Assembly: GCA_019873625.1 (NCBI GenBank)
Contig: JAIOAW010000002.1
Span: forward strand, 184,028-248,027
Length of the DNA stretch: 64,000 nucleotides
Direction of reading: 5' to 3'
DNA from: Chloroflexota bacterium
GTDB taxonomy: Bacteria; Chloroflexota; Anaerolineae; UBA1429
This document shows positions 55,333 through 64,000 of this stretch, in pieces. A program made the translations under genes and the position numbers. Within the stretch, counting starts at the first letter, position 1. Every line of letters begins with the position of its first letter. Below the pieces are notes generated by a model, which was not told the DNA's origin, did no database searches, and saw only the letters and a list, made by a program, of their open reading frames with translations.

Positions 55333-56390
55333 GCAAGGTCAGGGTGAGCATCGTCGGCGGCTCGGGGTATGCCGGCGGCGAACTGTTGCGCATCCTTTTA
55401 GGGCACCCCTATGTGGAGATTGCCCAGGTTACTTCCGAAAGCGCGGCCGGCCATTACGTGCATACGCGGCACCCCAACCTGCGCAAAGTGACGGATTTAA
55501 AGTTCACGCCGCTCGCCACGATCGAGCCGTGCGATCTCCTCTTTTTGGCCCTGCCGCATGGCGAGGCGATGAAGCGGATTGACCATTTGGCGAGCCTCGC
55601 CCCGCGCATCGTGGACCTTTCGGCCGATTTTCGCTTGCGCAGCGCCGCCGACTATGAGCGGTGGTACGGCGAGCCGCACAAGGCACCCGCCTGGCTGGAG
55701 CGTTTCGTCTACGGTTTGCCGGAGGTCAACCGCGCCGCCATCGCCGAGGCGCGTTACGTGAGCGGCGTGGGGTGCAATGCCACGGCCACGAACCTGGCCC
55801 TCTGGCCGCTCTTCAAGGCAGATTTGGTGGATCGCGCACGCGGCGTCATCGTGGAGGTGAAGGCGGGGTCCTCCGAAGGGGGCGCCGAAGTCGGGCCTTC
55901 GTCGCACCACCCCGACCGCAGCCACGCCGTGCGTTCCTTTGCGCCGGTGGGGCACCGCCACACGGCGGAGGTCGTGCAGGTGCTGAGCCAGGGCGGGGAC
56001 CCCGTGCCCGTGCATATGTCCGTCACCGCGGTGGAATTGGTGCGCGGCGTGCTCGCCACAGCGCACGTCTTTGTCAAACCCTCCATCGGGCGGCTCGAGT
56101 TGGTGGACCTCTGGAAGGCCTACCGCGCCGCCTATGGCCAGGAGCCGTTTGTGCGCCTCGTGCGCGAGAGGCAGGGCGTTTACCGCTACCCGGAACCCAA
56201 GATCTTGGCCGGCAGCAACTTTGCCGATGTGGGCTTCGATTATGACCCCGACACGGGGCGCATCGTGGCCATCGCCGCCATTGATAACCTGATGAAGGGT
56301 GCAGCGGGCACGGCGGTGCAGTGTATGAACCTGATGTACGGCTGGGAAGAGACGGCGGGGATGGCCTTCCCGGGCCTGCACCCCATCTGA
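55329..56390 (+). CDS. lysY: LysW-aminoadipyl-6-phosphate reductase
   Basis: NADPH-dependent reduction of the LysW-bound acyl phosphate to semialdehyde; paralogue of ArgC. The Rossmann loop [16 protein letters not shown] is at residues 9-24, the catalytic Cys in [15 protein letters not shown] near residue 149 and the His of the GHRHTAEV segment near residue 206. The 353 residues are typical. The start overlaps the lysX stop by 4 nt. Confidence 0.93.
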   Translation: MSKVRVSIVGGSGYAGGELLRILLGHPYVEIAQVTSESAAGHYVHTRHPNLRKVTDLKFTPLATIEPCDLLFLALPHGEAMKRIDHLASLAPRIVDLSADFRLRSAADYERWYGEPHKAPAWLERFVYGLPEVNRAAIAEARYVSGVGCNATATNLALWPLFKADLVDRARGVIVEVKAGSSEGGAEVGPSSHHPDRSHAVRSFAPVGHRHTAEVVQVLSQGGDPVPVHMSVTAVELVRGVLATAHVFVKPSIGRLELVDLWKAYRAAYGQEPFVRLVRERQGVYRYPEPKILAGSNFADVGFDYDPDTGRIVAIAAIDNLMKGAAGTAVQCMNLMYGWEETAGMAFPGLHPI

Positions 56391-56423
56391 TTTCCCTGCG
56401 CCCAAGGGAGGAAGGATCGTCGG

Positions 56424-57227
56424 ATGATCGTCATCAAGGTTGGGGGGAGCGAGGGAATTGACCTTGCGGCCGTGTGCCGCGATGTGGCCGCCCTCTGGAA
56501 GGAGGGCCAACGGCTGGTGCTCGTGCACGGCGGCTCGCACCGCACAAACGAGGTGGCGACCCTCTTGGGGCACCCGCCGCAATTTGTAACCTCCGTTTCG
56601 GGCTTTACCAGCCGGCGCACCGACCGGGAGACGTTGCGCATCTTTGAGATGGTGTACTGCGGCGAGGTCAACAAGGGCATCGTCGAGATGCTCCAGGCCG
56701 AAGGGGCGAACGCCATCGGCCTTTCTGGGCTGGATGGGCGCCTTCTGGAGGGGACGCGCAAAGAGGCCATCAAAATCATCGAAAACGGCCGCCGCCGCGT
56801 CTTGCGGGATGATTACACCGGCACGGTGGAAAGGGTCAATATCGGCCTGTTGAACCTCCTGCTCGATCACGGCTATTTGCCGGTGGTTACGCCCCCGGCC
56901 ATCAGCACGAACCACGAGGCCATCAATGTGGATGGCGACCGCGCGGCGGCGATGATCGCCACGGCGATGGGCGCAGAAGCCTTGATTATCCTTTCGAACG
57001 TGCCCGGCCTGTTGCGCCAGTTCCCCGATGAGAGCACGCTCATCCGCCATATTGACCCGCAACGCGTCGAAGAGGCGATGGCCCATGCCGAAGGCCGTAT
57101 GAAGATGAAAGTGCTGGGCGCCATCGAGGCGCTCCAGCAGGGCGTGGGGAAGGTCATCTTTGGGGATGGGCGCATCGAGCACCCCGTGCGGGCGGCCTTG
57201 GCCGGCCAGGGCACCGTCATCGGCTGA
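56424..57227 (+). CDS. lysZ: LysW-aminoadipate 6-kinase
   Basis: Amino-acid kinase family enzyme phosphorylating the side-chain carboxyl of LysW-bound aminoadipate; paralogue of ArgB. IVIKVGGSEGID (residues 2-13) is the phosphate-binding start, then VLVHGGSHRTNEVA, and the MKMKVLGAIEAL region near residue 228 contains the ATP-site Lys residues. The 267 residues match LysZ. AGGGAGGAAGG lies upstream of the ATG. Confidence 0.93.
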   Translation: MIVIKVGGSEGIDLAAVCRDVAALWKEGQRLVLVHGGSHRTNEVATLLGHPPQFVTSVSGFTSRRTDRETLRIFEMVYCGEVNKGIVEMLQAEGANAIGLSGLDGRLLEGTRKEAIKIIENGRRRVLRDDYTGTVERVNIGLLNLLLDHGYLPVVTPPAISTNHEAINVDGDRAAAMIATAMGAEALIILSNVPGLLRQFPDESTLIRHIDPQRVEEAMAHAEGRMKMKVLGAIEALQQGVGKVIFGDGRIEHPVRAALAGQGTVIG

Positions 57228-57244
57228 TTTCAAGGAGGCACAAG

Positions 57245-58405
57245 GTGGATTCCATCGCCCTGGAAGATCGCTACGACAGTGGCTTCTACCCCAAACGGGA
57301 GGTGGTCATCGTCCGTGGGGAGGGGGCGCGCCTATGGGATGCACAGGGCCGCGAGTATGTAGATTGCGTGGCCGGGCACGGCGTGGCCATCGTCGGGCAC
57401 TGCAACCCGGCAGTGGTGCGGGCCATCCAAGAGCAGGCGGCGCGGCTCATCACCTGCCCGCAGATTTTTTATAACGACGTGCGCGCGCGCCTTCTGGAAC
57501 GCTTGGTGAGCATCGCACCGGCGGGGTTGGGGCGCGCTTTTCTGTGTAACTCGGGCACCGAGGCCGTGGAGGGGGCGTTGAAACTCGCGCGCCTGGCCAC
57601 GGGGCGGCCCGGCATCGTGGCCGCGATGAAGAGTTTTCATGGGCGCACGTTCGGGGCGCTTTCGGCCACCTGGGAGCCGCACTACCGCGAGCCGTTCGAG
57701 CCGTTGGTGCCAGGGTTTCGGCATATGCCTTATAACAATTTGGACGCCCTTGCCCAGGCTGTTGGCGAGGATACGGCGGCGGTCATTTTGGAAGTGGTGC
57801 AGGGCGAAGGGGGCGTGAACCCCGGCGAACCCGCCTATCTCCAGGGCGCCCAGGCGCTCTGCCGTGAGCGCGGCGCGCTGTTGATTATAGACGAGGTGCA
57901 GACGGGGTTTGGGCGCACGGGTACGCTTTTTGCCTGCCAGCGGTACAGCCTCCAGCCGGACTTGATGACCCTTGCCAAAGGGATGGCCGGCGGGGTGCCG
58001 ATGGGCGCGGTGCTCATCGGCGAACGCGCGGCGGCGGCCATCAAGCCGAGCCTGCATGGCTCCACCTTTGGCGGCAACCCCTTGGCCTGCGCGGCGGCGC
58101 TCGCAGCGATAGATTATATCGTGGCGAACGACCTTCCCGCCCAGGCCGCGCGCAAGGGCGAATGGCTCCTCAACCGCCTGCGGGGCATCTCTTCGCGCCT
58201 CATCCGTGAAGTGCGGGGCTTGGGCCTGATGATCGGCATCGAACTGCGCCAACGCGTTACGCCTTACCTCAAGGCGCTGATGGAGGAGGGCGTGCTGGCC
58301 CTGCCGGCGGGGAGCACCGTCTTGCGCCTTCTGCCGCCCTTGGTCATTACCGAGGAACAACTTGAGCGTGTGGCGAACGCCATAGAAAAGGTGCTTACGG
58401 CATAA
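57245..58405 (+). CDS. lysJ: LysW-aminoadipate semialdehyde aminotransferase
   Basis: Class III PLP aminotransferase converting the LysW-bound semialdehyde to LysW-lysine. Signature LLIIDEVQTGFGRTGTLFA near residue 217 and the PLP Lys in DLMTLAKGMAGGVPMGA near residue 246 are present; AFLCNSGTEAVEGALKLAR binds the cofactor phosphate. The 386 residues are normal. GTG start with AAGGAGGCAC upstream. Its stop codon shares a base with the next start. Confidence 0.94.
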   Translation: MDSIALEDRYDSGFYPKREVVIVRGEGARLWDAQGREYVDCVAGHGVAIVGHCNPAVVRAIQEQAARLITCPQIFYNDVRARLLERLVSIAPAGLGRAFLCNSGTEAVEGALKLARLATGRPGIVAAMKSFHGRTFGALSATWEPHYREPFEPLVPGFRHMPYNNLDALAQAVGEDTAAVILEVVQGEGGVNPGEPAYLQGAQALCRERGALLIIDEVQTGFGRTGTLFACQRYSLQPDLMTLAKGMAGGVPMGAVLIGERAAAAIKPSLHGSTFGGNPLACAAALAAIDYIVANDLPAQAARKGEWLLNRLRGISSRLIREVRGLGLMIGIELRQRVTPYLKALMEEGVLALPAGSTVLRLLPPLVITEEQLERVANAIEKVLTA

Positions 58406-59505
58406 TGCCTGCCCTTGGCCTGAACACCCCAACCGATGACGAGGCCGTCGCCTTTTTGGAGGAGATCGTCTCCATCTACAGCCCCTCGACCCAGGAGCGG
58501 GCCGTGGCGGAACGCATCGTCGAAACGCTGCGCGCCTGGGGGTTGGAGGCCGAGGTAGATGCCGCCGGCAACGCCGTGGGCCGCGCGGGGTGTGGGGCGC
58601 GCCGGCTCCTCCTCGTGGGGCACATTGACACGGTGCCCGGCTTCCCGCCCGTGCGGCGGGAGGGGGGCGCCCTCTACGGCCGTGGCACTGTGGATGCCAA
58701 AGGCCCTTTGGCCGCGATGGCCGTAGCCACGGCGCGAGCCAACGCGGGCGGCCTGCTGGGCGACCTAGGCGTGGCCGTGGTGGGCGCGGTGGAAGAGGAG
58801 GCGGCCTCTTCCAAGGGGGCGCGGCACCTCTTGGCCACCTGGGATCCTCCGGCGTACGTGATCATCGGCGAACCCAGCCGTTGGGATCGCCTTACGGTGG
58901 GTTACAAAGGGCGGCTCCTCATAGATTACACCCTCGAGAGGCCCGCCTCGCACACGGCGGGGCGAGAACGCAGCGCCTGCGAGGAGGCCGTCGAGTTCTG
59001 GCTGCGCCTACGCACCTGGGCCGAGGCCTACAATGCCGATAAAGACTCCCTGTTTGCAATGGTGGACCCGTCGCTGCGGCACATCCATTCCGAGGCAGAC
59101 GGTCTGATGGAACGTGTAACGATGGGCATCGGCCTGCGGCTCCCGCTGGGGTTTGAGGTGGATGCGCTCAAGGCGAACTTGGAATCTTGGCGCGGCGAGG
59201 CGGCCATTTCGACGCGGGGATATGAGCCGGCCTTTCGCGCCGAGAAGCGCAACGCGCTCACCGGCGCCTTTTTATCGGCCATTCGCGCCGAGGGGGGAAC
59301 GCCCGCCTTCCTGGCCAAGACGGGCACATCCGATATGAACGTGCTCGGGCCGCACTGGGCGTGCCCCATCGTCGCCTACGGGCCGGGCGATTCGGCGCTG
59401 GACCACACGCCCAATGAGCACATCGAGGTTAGCGAATACCTGGCCTCCATCCGTGTGCTGACGCGGGTCCTTGCGCGTTTGGCGGCCAACGAAAAAGGGC
59501 CTTGA
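58405..59505 (+). CDS. lysK: LysW-lysine hydrolase
   Basis: M20-family metallopeptidase that frees lysine from LysW. Metal-site motifs are LLVGHIDTVPG near residue 71, YGRGTVDAKGPLAAM near residue 91, the catalytic-Glu segment VVGAVEEEAASSKGARHL near residue 127, and FLAKTGTSDMNVLG near residue 305. The 366 residues fit. It completes the operon and ends inside a strong terminator. Confidence 0.93.
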   Translation: MPALGLNTPTDDEAVAFLEEIVSIYSPSTQERAVAERIVETLRAWGLEAEVDAAGNAVGRAGCGARRLLLVGHIDTVPGFPPVRREGGALYGRGTVDAKGPLAAMAVATARANAGGLLGDLGVAVVGAVEEEAASSKGARHLLATWDPPAYVIIGEPSRWDRLTVGYKGRLLIDYTLERPASHTAGRERSACEEAVEFWLRLRTWAEAYNADKDSLFAMVDPSLRHIHSEADGLMERVTMGIGLRLPLGFEVDALKANLESWRGEAAISTRGYEPAFRAEKRNALTGAFLSAIRAEGGTPAFLAKTGTSDMNVLGPHWACPIVAYGPGDSALDHTPNEHIEVSEYLASIRVLTRVLARLAANEKGP

Positions 59506-59526
59506 GGCATTGCCTCAAGGCCCTTT
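59494..59526. terminator. Bidirectional terminator after the lysine operon
   Basis: A 16-bp perfect inverted repeat (59494-59509 with 59511-59526) overlaps the lysK stop and is flanked by A- and T-runs, so it can stop transcription from both the lysine operon and the convergent mrp gene. Confidence 0.88.
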
Positions 59527-59542
59527 GGGTATGCGCTGAGGG

Positions 59543-60613
59543 TTAGGGAGCCACAGGGTGGCTGGCCTCTTCGGGCACGAGCACGGTGAGGCGCTCGACG
59601 ATCGGCTCGAAATCGGCGGAGGTGTATTCCTCCAGCCGGCCAGAGTCGGCCAAGGAGGTCAATTCGGGCCGCAGGGGCAGCCTTCCCAAGAGGGGCGCGC
59701 CCACCCTGGCGGCCAGTTCTGCCGAGTTGCTCGGGCCAAATAGTTCGATCTTATGGCCACAATCCGGGCACTCGACATAACTCATATTCTCGATGACCCC
59801 CACGATGGGGATGCCGAGTTGGCTGGCCATCGCCGAGGCCTTGCGCACGATCATCCCCGCTAGGCTTTGGGGCGTTGTAACCATCACGATGCCGTTCAGG
59901 GGGATGGATTGCATCACCGTCAGCGAGGCGTCGGACGTCCCAGGGGGCAGGTCCACAAGGAGATAATCCAAATCTCCCCAATAGACGTCATGATAGAACT
60001 GCTTGATGGCCCCGCTGATGAGCGGCCCGCGCCAAATGACGGCCTGGTTGGGGTCCTCGAGCAGGACGTTGATGGACATCACCTTGATGCCCGAGGCCGT
60101 CTGCACGGGGAGAATGCCCCTTGGGCTGCTGTAGGGGTTTTCGTGGCGCTGGAGGAGCATCTTGGGGATGCTTGGCCCCGTGATATCCGCATCGAGAATG
60201 CCCACGGTGTGCCCTTTGCGCCGTAGGGCAATGGCCAAAAGGGCCGCCACGGTGGATTTGCCCACTCCCCCCTTGCCGCTCAGGATGGCGAGCGTATGGC
60301 GGATGTGGTTATACGGCGTGGCCATGCCCCCCTCTTGGCCTTTGCCGAGGATGGCTTGTTTCTCTTGGGCGGTCATCTCGCGCGTGGTGATGACCACATC
60401 GCGCACGCCTTGTAAGGCGAGCAGCCGCTCGCGAGCATCTTGGGCGATTTCCCCCTGCAAGGGGCAGGCGGCCGTCGTGAGCGCCAGGGTAAAGCGAACG
60501 ACCCCGTCTTCCACGGCGACATCTTGGACCATACCGAGCTCCACGATGTTGCGGTGGAGTTCGGGGTCCATCACCTCGCGCAGTGCATCAAGAACCGTTT
60601 GGGTATCGAGCAT
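59543..60613 (-). CDS. Mrp/NBP35-type Fe-S cluster carrier ATPase
   Basis: Cytoplasmic P-loop ATPase that carries and delivers Fe-S clusters. The N-terminal MIP18/DUF59 domain (about 1-85, VMDPELHRNIVELGMV) precedes the deviant Walker A ILSGKGGVGKSTVAALLA near residue 106, then DADITGPSIPKML. The C-terminal CPDC pair near residue 294 would bridge a cluster between subunits. ATG 60613 has GAGGAGAG upstream. 356 residues, normal. Confidence 0.93.
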   Translation of the reverse strand: MLDTQTVLDALREVMDPELHRNIVELGMVQDVAVEDGVVRFTLALTTAACPLQGEIAQDARERLLALQGVRDVVITTREMTAQEKQAILGKGQEGGMATPYNHIRHTLAILSGKGGVGKSTVAALLAIALRRKGHTVGILDADITGPSIPKMLLQRHENPYSSPRGILPVQTASGIKVMSINVLLEDPNQAVIWRGPLISGAIKQFYHDVYWGDLDYLLVDLPPGTSDASLTVMQSIPLNGIVMVTTPQSLAGMIVRKASAMASQLGIPIVGVIENMSYVECPDCGHKIELFGPSNSAELAARVGAPLLGRLPLRPELTSLADSGRLEEYTSADFEPIVERLTVLVPEEASHPVAP

Positions 60614-60646
60614 TGGTCTCTCCTCATCGTCGGTATCATCCAATAC

Positions 60647-60675
60647 ATTATACCGTGATGGTCAAATCGTCGAAA
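60647..60675 (-). promoter_or_regulatory. Promoter of the Mrp gene
   Basis: Minus-strand TATAAT (plus 60647-60652) with TTTCGA (plus 60670-60675) 17 bp upstream. The -10 is perfect, the -35 weak. Confidence 0.5.
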
Positions 60676-60726
60676 CGACAAAAGTCGCATTTTCCGCACG
60701 AAGGAGAACGTCTCCTCAGGGCCGCC

Positions 60727-60755
60727 TTGTAAAGGGCGTCTTTCTATGCTATCAT
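60727..60755 (+). promoter_or_regulatory. Promoter of the trmFO operon
   Basis: TTGTAA (60727-60732) and TATCAT (60750-60755), 17-bp spacer, about 29 nt upstream of the trmFO ATG. Confidence 0.6.
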
Positions 60756-60783
60756 AGTAAAAAGGCCGAGTCGTATCGAAAAT

Positions 60784-62139
60784 ATGGGCGAGAAACGTCT
60801 AACCATCATTGGCGGGGGGCTGGCTGGGAGCGAAGCGGCTTGGCAGGCCGCCCAGCGCGGCGTGGAGGTCGCGTTGTATGAAATGCGCCCCGCCAAGATG
60901 ACGCCTGCCCACCGTACAGCGCTTTTGGCCGAGTTGGTGTGCAGCAACTCGCTGGGTTCGAACCTGCTCGATCGGGCTCCAGGCCTCCTAAAGGAGGAGT
61001 TGCGCCGCCTCAAGTCGCTCATTATGCGGTGCGCGGACGTGTGCGCGGTGCCCGCTGGCGATGCCCTGGCCGTGGGGCGCGAGGCCTTTTCGGAGTGCAT
61101 CACGCAAGCCATCGCGAACCATCCGCGCATCACGCTCATCCGCCGCGAGGTAGAGGCCCTGCCCAAGGAGGGCGTGATCGTGGTGGCCACGGGGCCGCTC
61201 ACCTCGGAGCCTCTGGCGCAAGAAATCGCGGCCTTGGCGGGGGAAGAGCACCTCTATTTTTACGACGCGATGGCGCCCATCGTCGCGCTCGATTCGATTG
61301 ATATGTCCAAGGTGTTCCGCGGCGCGCGCTATGGGCGGGGCGAAGGGGATTACATCAATTGCCCGATGACGCGCGAGGAGTATGATCGGTTTGTGGATGC
61401 GCTCCTAAGCGCCGAGACCATCCCCCTGCGCGATTTCGAGCGCGGCGACAAGCGCTTTTTTGAGGCCTGTCTGCCCATCGAGGTGCTGGCAGCGCGCGGG
61501 CGCGAAGCGCTGGCCTTTGGCCCCCTCAAGCCTGTGGGCTTGGTGGACCCGCGCACGGGCGAGCGCCCCTATGCTGTGGTCCAACTCCGGCAAGATAACC
61601 TGGCCGGCACGCTGTACAACCTGGTGGGCTTTCAAACCAATTTGAAGTGGGGCGAGCAAAAGCGCGTCTTTTCGCTCATCCCCGGCCTGGAGAAGGCCGA
61701 ATGGGTGCGGTTTGGGCAGATGCACCGCAATACCTACCTCAACGCGCCCCGCCTGCTCGAACCGACGATGCGCTGGCGCCGGCCGGAGGCGGGGCGTTCG
61801 CTCTATTTCGCCGGGCAAATCGTGGGCACGGAGGGCTACATCGGCTCGACCGCTTCTGGGCTGGTGGCCGGCCTGAATGCGGCCCGCGAGGTGCTGGGCA
61901 AGCCGCCGCTCATCTTCCCCGTCGAGACGATGATCGGCGCGTTGATGCACTATGTGTCGCACGCCTCGCCGGAGGATTTTCAGCCGATGAAGCCGAATTT
62001 TGGGCTGCTCCCGCCCTTGGAACGCATCCGAAGGCGCCGCCGCGAGCGGAATGCGGCCTATGCCGAACGCGCCTTGGCCGCCTTGGAAGCCTTTATCGCC
62101 TCTTCCGGCGCCCTAGATGATATCGTCGAGCACCTATGA
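60784..62139 (+). CDS. trmFO: tRNA (uracil-5-)-methyltransferase, folate/FAD-dependent
   Basis: Makes 5-methyluridine-54 in tRNA using methylene-THF and FADH2. FAD-binding [19 protein letters not shown] at residues 8-26 and the family signature [10 protein letters not shown] near residue 52 are unmistakable. The C-terminal [22 protein letters not shown] near residue 348 closes the FAD site. The 451 residues are normal. The ribosome site is weak. Its stop overlaps the next ATG by 4 nt. Confidence 0.97.
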   Translation: MGEKRLTIIGGGLAGSEAAWQAAQRGVEVALYEMRPAKMTPAHRTALLAELVCSNSLGSNLLDRAPGLLKEELRRLKSLIMRCADVCAVPAGDALAVGREAFSECITQAIANHPRITLIRREVEALPKEGVIVVATGPLTSEPLAQEIAALAGEEHLYFYDAMAPIVALDSIDMSKVFRGARYGRGEGDYINCPMTREEYDRFVDALLSAETIPLRDFERGDKRFFEACLPIEVLAARGREALAFGPLKPVGLVDPRTGERPYAVVQLRQDNLAGTLYNLVGFQTNLKWGEQKRVFSLIPGLEKAEWVRFGQMHRNTYLNAPRLLEPTMRWRRPEAGRSLYFAGQIVGTEGYIGSTASGLVAGLNAAREVLGKPPLIFPVETMIGALMHYVSHASPEDFQPMKPNFGLLPPLERIRRRRRERNAAYAERALAALEAFIASSGALDDIVEHL

Positions 62140-63041
62140 ATAGACGTTGGCCGTGGCTTAGGAAGGCTCTCCTCTGGGGCGCGTTGGGGCTGGTCCTTTT
62201 GGCCCTTGGCGCGTGCGCCCCACGGGGCGAACGGTTTAGCGGGCGAAGGGCCTATGCCCACGTGCGGCGTCTGGTTCAAATGGGGTCGCGTGCGGTGGGC
62301 ACGGAGGGCAACCGCCAGGCGGGAGATTACATCATTCGCTATCTCAAGCGGTATGGTTGGGAGGTCTCGACCCAGGATTTTGCCTTTGGCGACGAGAGCC
62401 TGCGCAACATCATCGCACGCAAGGGGCAAGGGCCTATCGTGATCTTGGGTACGCATTATGACACGCGCCCCTTGGCCGATCGCGATCCCTCCGATCGCAC
62501 TCGGCCCGTGCCCGGCGCGAATGATGGGGGGAGCGGCGTGGGGGTGCTCCTCGAATTGGGGCGCATCTTGGGGCCGCCGGCCACCGAGCAGGCGGAGATT
62601 TGGCTGGTGTTCTTCGATGGCGAAGATCGCGGCGAAATCGAGGGGTGGCCCTATTCGGTGGGGGCCTATCAGATGGTCTCGGACTTGGCGCGTTCCGGCA
62701 TAAAGCCCTCTTACGTCGTCGTGGTGGATATGATAGGAGATGCCGACCAGGCCATTTATTACGAGTGGTCTTCGACCATGGCCCTCCAAGAGCACATTTG
62801 GGGCATCGCCGAACGCCTGGGCTACGGCGCCTATTTCCAAAAACAAGTTCGCTATCACATTTTGGATGATCACACGCCGTTTGTGCAATGGGGCGTGCCA
62901 GCGGCCTTGCTCATTGATTTCGACTACCGCTACTGGCACACCACGCAAGATACTTTGGATAAAATCAGCGTAGATAGCCTCCAGCGCGTGGGCGCTACCC
63001 TGGAGACCCTGCTCAACGGTGAGCCGTTTGTCGTGCGTTGA
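62136..63041 (+). CDS. M28-family metallopeptidase lipoprotein (glutaminyl cyclase-like)
   Basis: An exported zinc aminopeptidase or glutaminyl-peptide cyclotransferase of 301 residues. The lipoprotein signal is clear: basic start, hydrophobic helix, then lipobox LALGAC with Cys 27. Metal and catalytic motifs are GTHYDTRP near residue 107, [11 protein letters not shown] near residue 127, FFDGEDRGE near residue 162, [10 protein letters not shown] and the final His in [10 protein letters not shown]28 aminopeptidases and bacterial glutaminyl cyclases share these motifs. The gene is coupled to trmFO by a 4-nt overlap. Confidence 0.85.
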   Translation: MNRRWPWLRKALLWGALGLVLLALGACAPRGERFSGRRAYAHVRRLVQMGSRAVGTEGNRQAGDYIIRYLKRYGWEVSTQDFAFGDESLRNIIARKGQGPIVILGTHYDTRPLADRDPSDRTRPVPGANDGGSGVGVLLELGRILGPPATEQAEIWLVFFDGEDRGEIEGWPYSVGAYQMVSDLARSGIKPSYVVVVDMIGDADQAIYYEWSSTMALQEHIWGIAERLGYGAYFQKQVRYHILDDHTPFVQWGVPAALLIDFDYRYWHTTQDTLDKISVDSLQRVGATLETLLNGEPFVVR

Positions 63042-63074
63042 GAACCGGCCTCAGTATCACGAAAGGAGACTATT

Positions 63075-64000
63075 ATGAAGATCGCCGATCGGATCGCCAA
63101 CCTACCGCCCTATGTGTTCGCCACCGTTGAGAAGCGAATCGCCGAGCAGGCCGCCAAAGGGGTAGACGTTATCAACCTGGGCATCGGCAGCCCCGATTTG
63201 GCGCCGCCCAAATTCATCGTAGATGCTCTGTATCAATCGGCCCTGCGGCCCGATACGCACGGTTACGCCGGCTATTACGGCACCCCGGCCCTGCGGAAGG
63301 CCATTGCGGCCTACTATCAGCGGCGTTTCGGCGTGGAACTCGACCCCAATACCGAGGTGCGCCCGCTCATCGGGTCCAAAGAGGGCCTGGCCAATATGGC
63401 CCTGGCCTTTGTGGACCCGGGCGATGTGGTGCTCGTCTCTGACCCAGGCTACCCGACGTATAGTATGGGGGCCGTGATGGTGGGCGGTGAGTATTACTCG
63501 ATGCCCTTGACAGAAGAGAACGATTACCTGGTGGATTTTGAGGAAATCCCCGCCGAAGTGGCCGCCAAGGCCACCTTGATGTGGCTGAACTATCCGAATA
63601 ACCCGACAGGGGTTGGCGCGCCGCTGGCCTTTTTGGAACGGGCGGTCGAGTTTGCCCGGGAATATGACATCTTGCTCTGCTACGATAACCCATACTGCGA
63701 CGTAACCTTTGACGGCTATGTGGCACCCAGCATTCTGCAAGTGCCGGGGGCCAAAGAGGTCGCCGTGGAGTTCAATTCCCTGAGCAAGACGTATAATATG
63801 GCTGGCTGGCGCGTGGGTATGGTCGTAGGGAATGCCAAGGCCATCGAGGCCTTGACCACCGTCAAGACGAATATTGACTCGGGCATCTTTCGGCCCATCC
63901 AAGATGCCGCCGTCGTCGCGCTCACGGGCGACCAGGGGTGGCTTGCCGAGCGCAACCTCATCTATCAGCGAAGGCGAGACGTTCTCTTGGAGTGGTTGCC
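63075..64000 (+). CDS. Class I/II aminotransferase (DapL/AspC-like), cut by the window edge
   Basis: PLP-dependent aminotransferase; 308 codons are visible and the frame is still open at base 64000. INLGIGSPDLAPPKFIVDAL (residues 33-52) and YPNNPTG near residue 175 are typical, and the PLP Lys lies in SLSKTYNMAGWRVGM near residue 237. It resembles LL-diaminopimelate/aspartate-type enzymes. Since the lysine operon has no visible 2-aminoadipate aminotransferase (LysN), this gene is one candidate, but the sequence does not look like Thermus LysN. AAAGGAG precedes ATG 63075. It follows the M28 gene by 33 nt. Confidence 0.88.
   Translation, partial: MKIADRIANLPPYVFATVEKRIAEQAAKGVDVINLGIGSPDLAPPKFIVDALYQSALRPDTHGYAGYYGTPALRKAIAAYYQRRFGVELDPNTEVRPLIGSKEGLANMALAFVDPGDVVLVSDPGYPTYSMGAVMVGGEYYSMPLTEENDYLVDFEEIPAEVAAKATLMWLNYPNNPTGVGAPLAFLERAVEFAREYDILLCYDNPYCDVTFDGYVAPSILQVPGAKEVAVEFNSLSKTYNMAGWRVGMVVGNAKAIEALTTVKTNIDSGIFRPIQDAAVVALTGDQGWLAERNLIYQRRRDVLLEWL

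Noticed and set aside
55497..57233. A 578-codon minus-strand frame opposite lysY and lysZ
   Set aside because: Both sense genes are fully identifiable. The antisense product is His/Gly/Arg-rich with no recognisable domain.

Overview
The window is a gene-dense, GC-rich bacterial chromosome segment. No phage genes, insertion sequences, rRNA or CRISPR array were seen. Several traits point to a thermophilic or anaerobic Chloroflexota-like bacterium, by inference: a complete LysW-dependent aminoadipate lysine operon, an archaeal/eukaryotic-type prolyl-tRNA synthetase, a tungsten-type aldehyde:ferredoxin oxidoreductase, a Re-citrate-synthase-like enzyme, an sn-glycerol-1-phosphate dehydrogenase and a Cdc48/VAT-like AAA ATPase. 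Promoters with TTGACA/TATAAT-type boxes spaced 16-18 bp are easy to recognise, and many operons end in strong GC hairpins.

Bases 1-20,000 are mostly sugar and C1-type catabolism: a ROK fructokinase, a Re-citrate-synthase-like enzyme with a long 5' leader, a TetR-controlled NAD epimerase, an HpcH aldolase with two uroporphyrinogen-decarboxylase-fold proteins, TIM-barrel sugar isomerase, nitroreductase, GH127 and GH38 glycosidases, an amidohydrolase, a tungsten oxidoreductase and a Gfo/Idh/MocA dehydrogenase. proS sits inside this block. Bases 19,659-24,216 hold a histidine phosphatase, a PfkB kinase, an isoaspartyl peptidase, lipB, fmt and a small thioredoxin. Bases 23,971-26,200 are an ArsR-permease-thioredoxin operon in which the permease reading frame is broken. 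Bases 27,120-31,958 are a five-gene minus-strand operon ending in G1P dehydrogenase. Bases 32,196-35,279 form a second sugar operon with two Gfo/Idh/MocA proteins and an isomerase.

Bases 35,392-39,329 carry a chelatase ATPase gene followed by a VWA domain in the -1 frame across a nine-A run (a likely programmed frameshift giving small and medium chelatase subunits), an EamA-transporter/PAP2-like fusion and a DUF1232 membrane protein. Bases 39,486-45,685 are the most striking part: one operon encoding a Cdc48-like double AAA ATPase, a divergent GrpE-like protein, a divergent Hsp70, and a membrane-anchored protein with a degenerate J-like N terminus and zinc-ribbon cysteines. This looks like a dedicated, undescribed membrane-tethered unfoldase/chaperone system. 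It is followed by a membrane spermidine-synthase-like protein, an exported Pcm methyltransferase and an archaemetzincin-like protein whose catalytic Glu is missing.

Bases 49,825-59,505 contain tRNA-Pro(GGG), a structured leader with a terminator, and the ten-gene lysine operon (lysW, homocitrate synthase, homoaconitase large and small, homoisocitrate dehydrogenase, lysX, lysY, lysZ, lysJ, lysK). The leader can form a helix that would compete with its own terminator hairpin, so it may be an attenuator or riboswitch. The window ends with an Mrp-type Fe-S carrier, trmFO, an M28 lipoprotein peptidase and a class I/II aminotransferase that runs off the edge.
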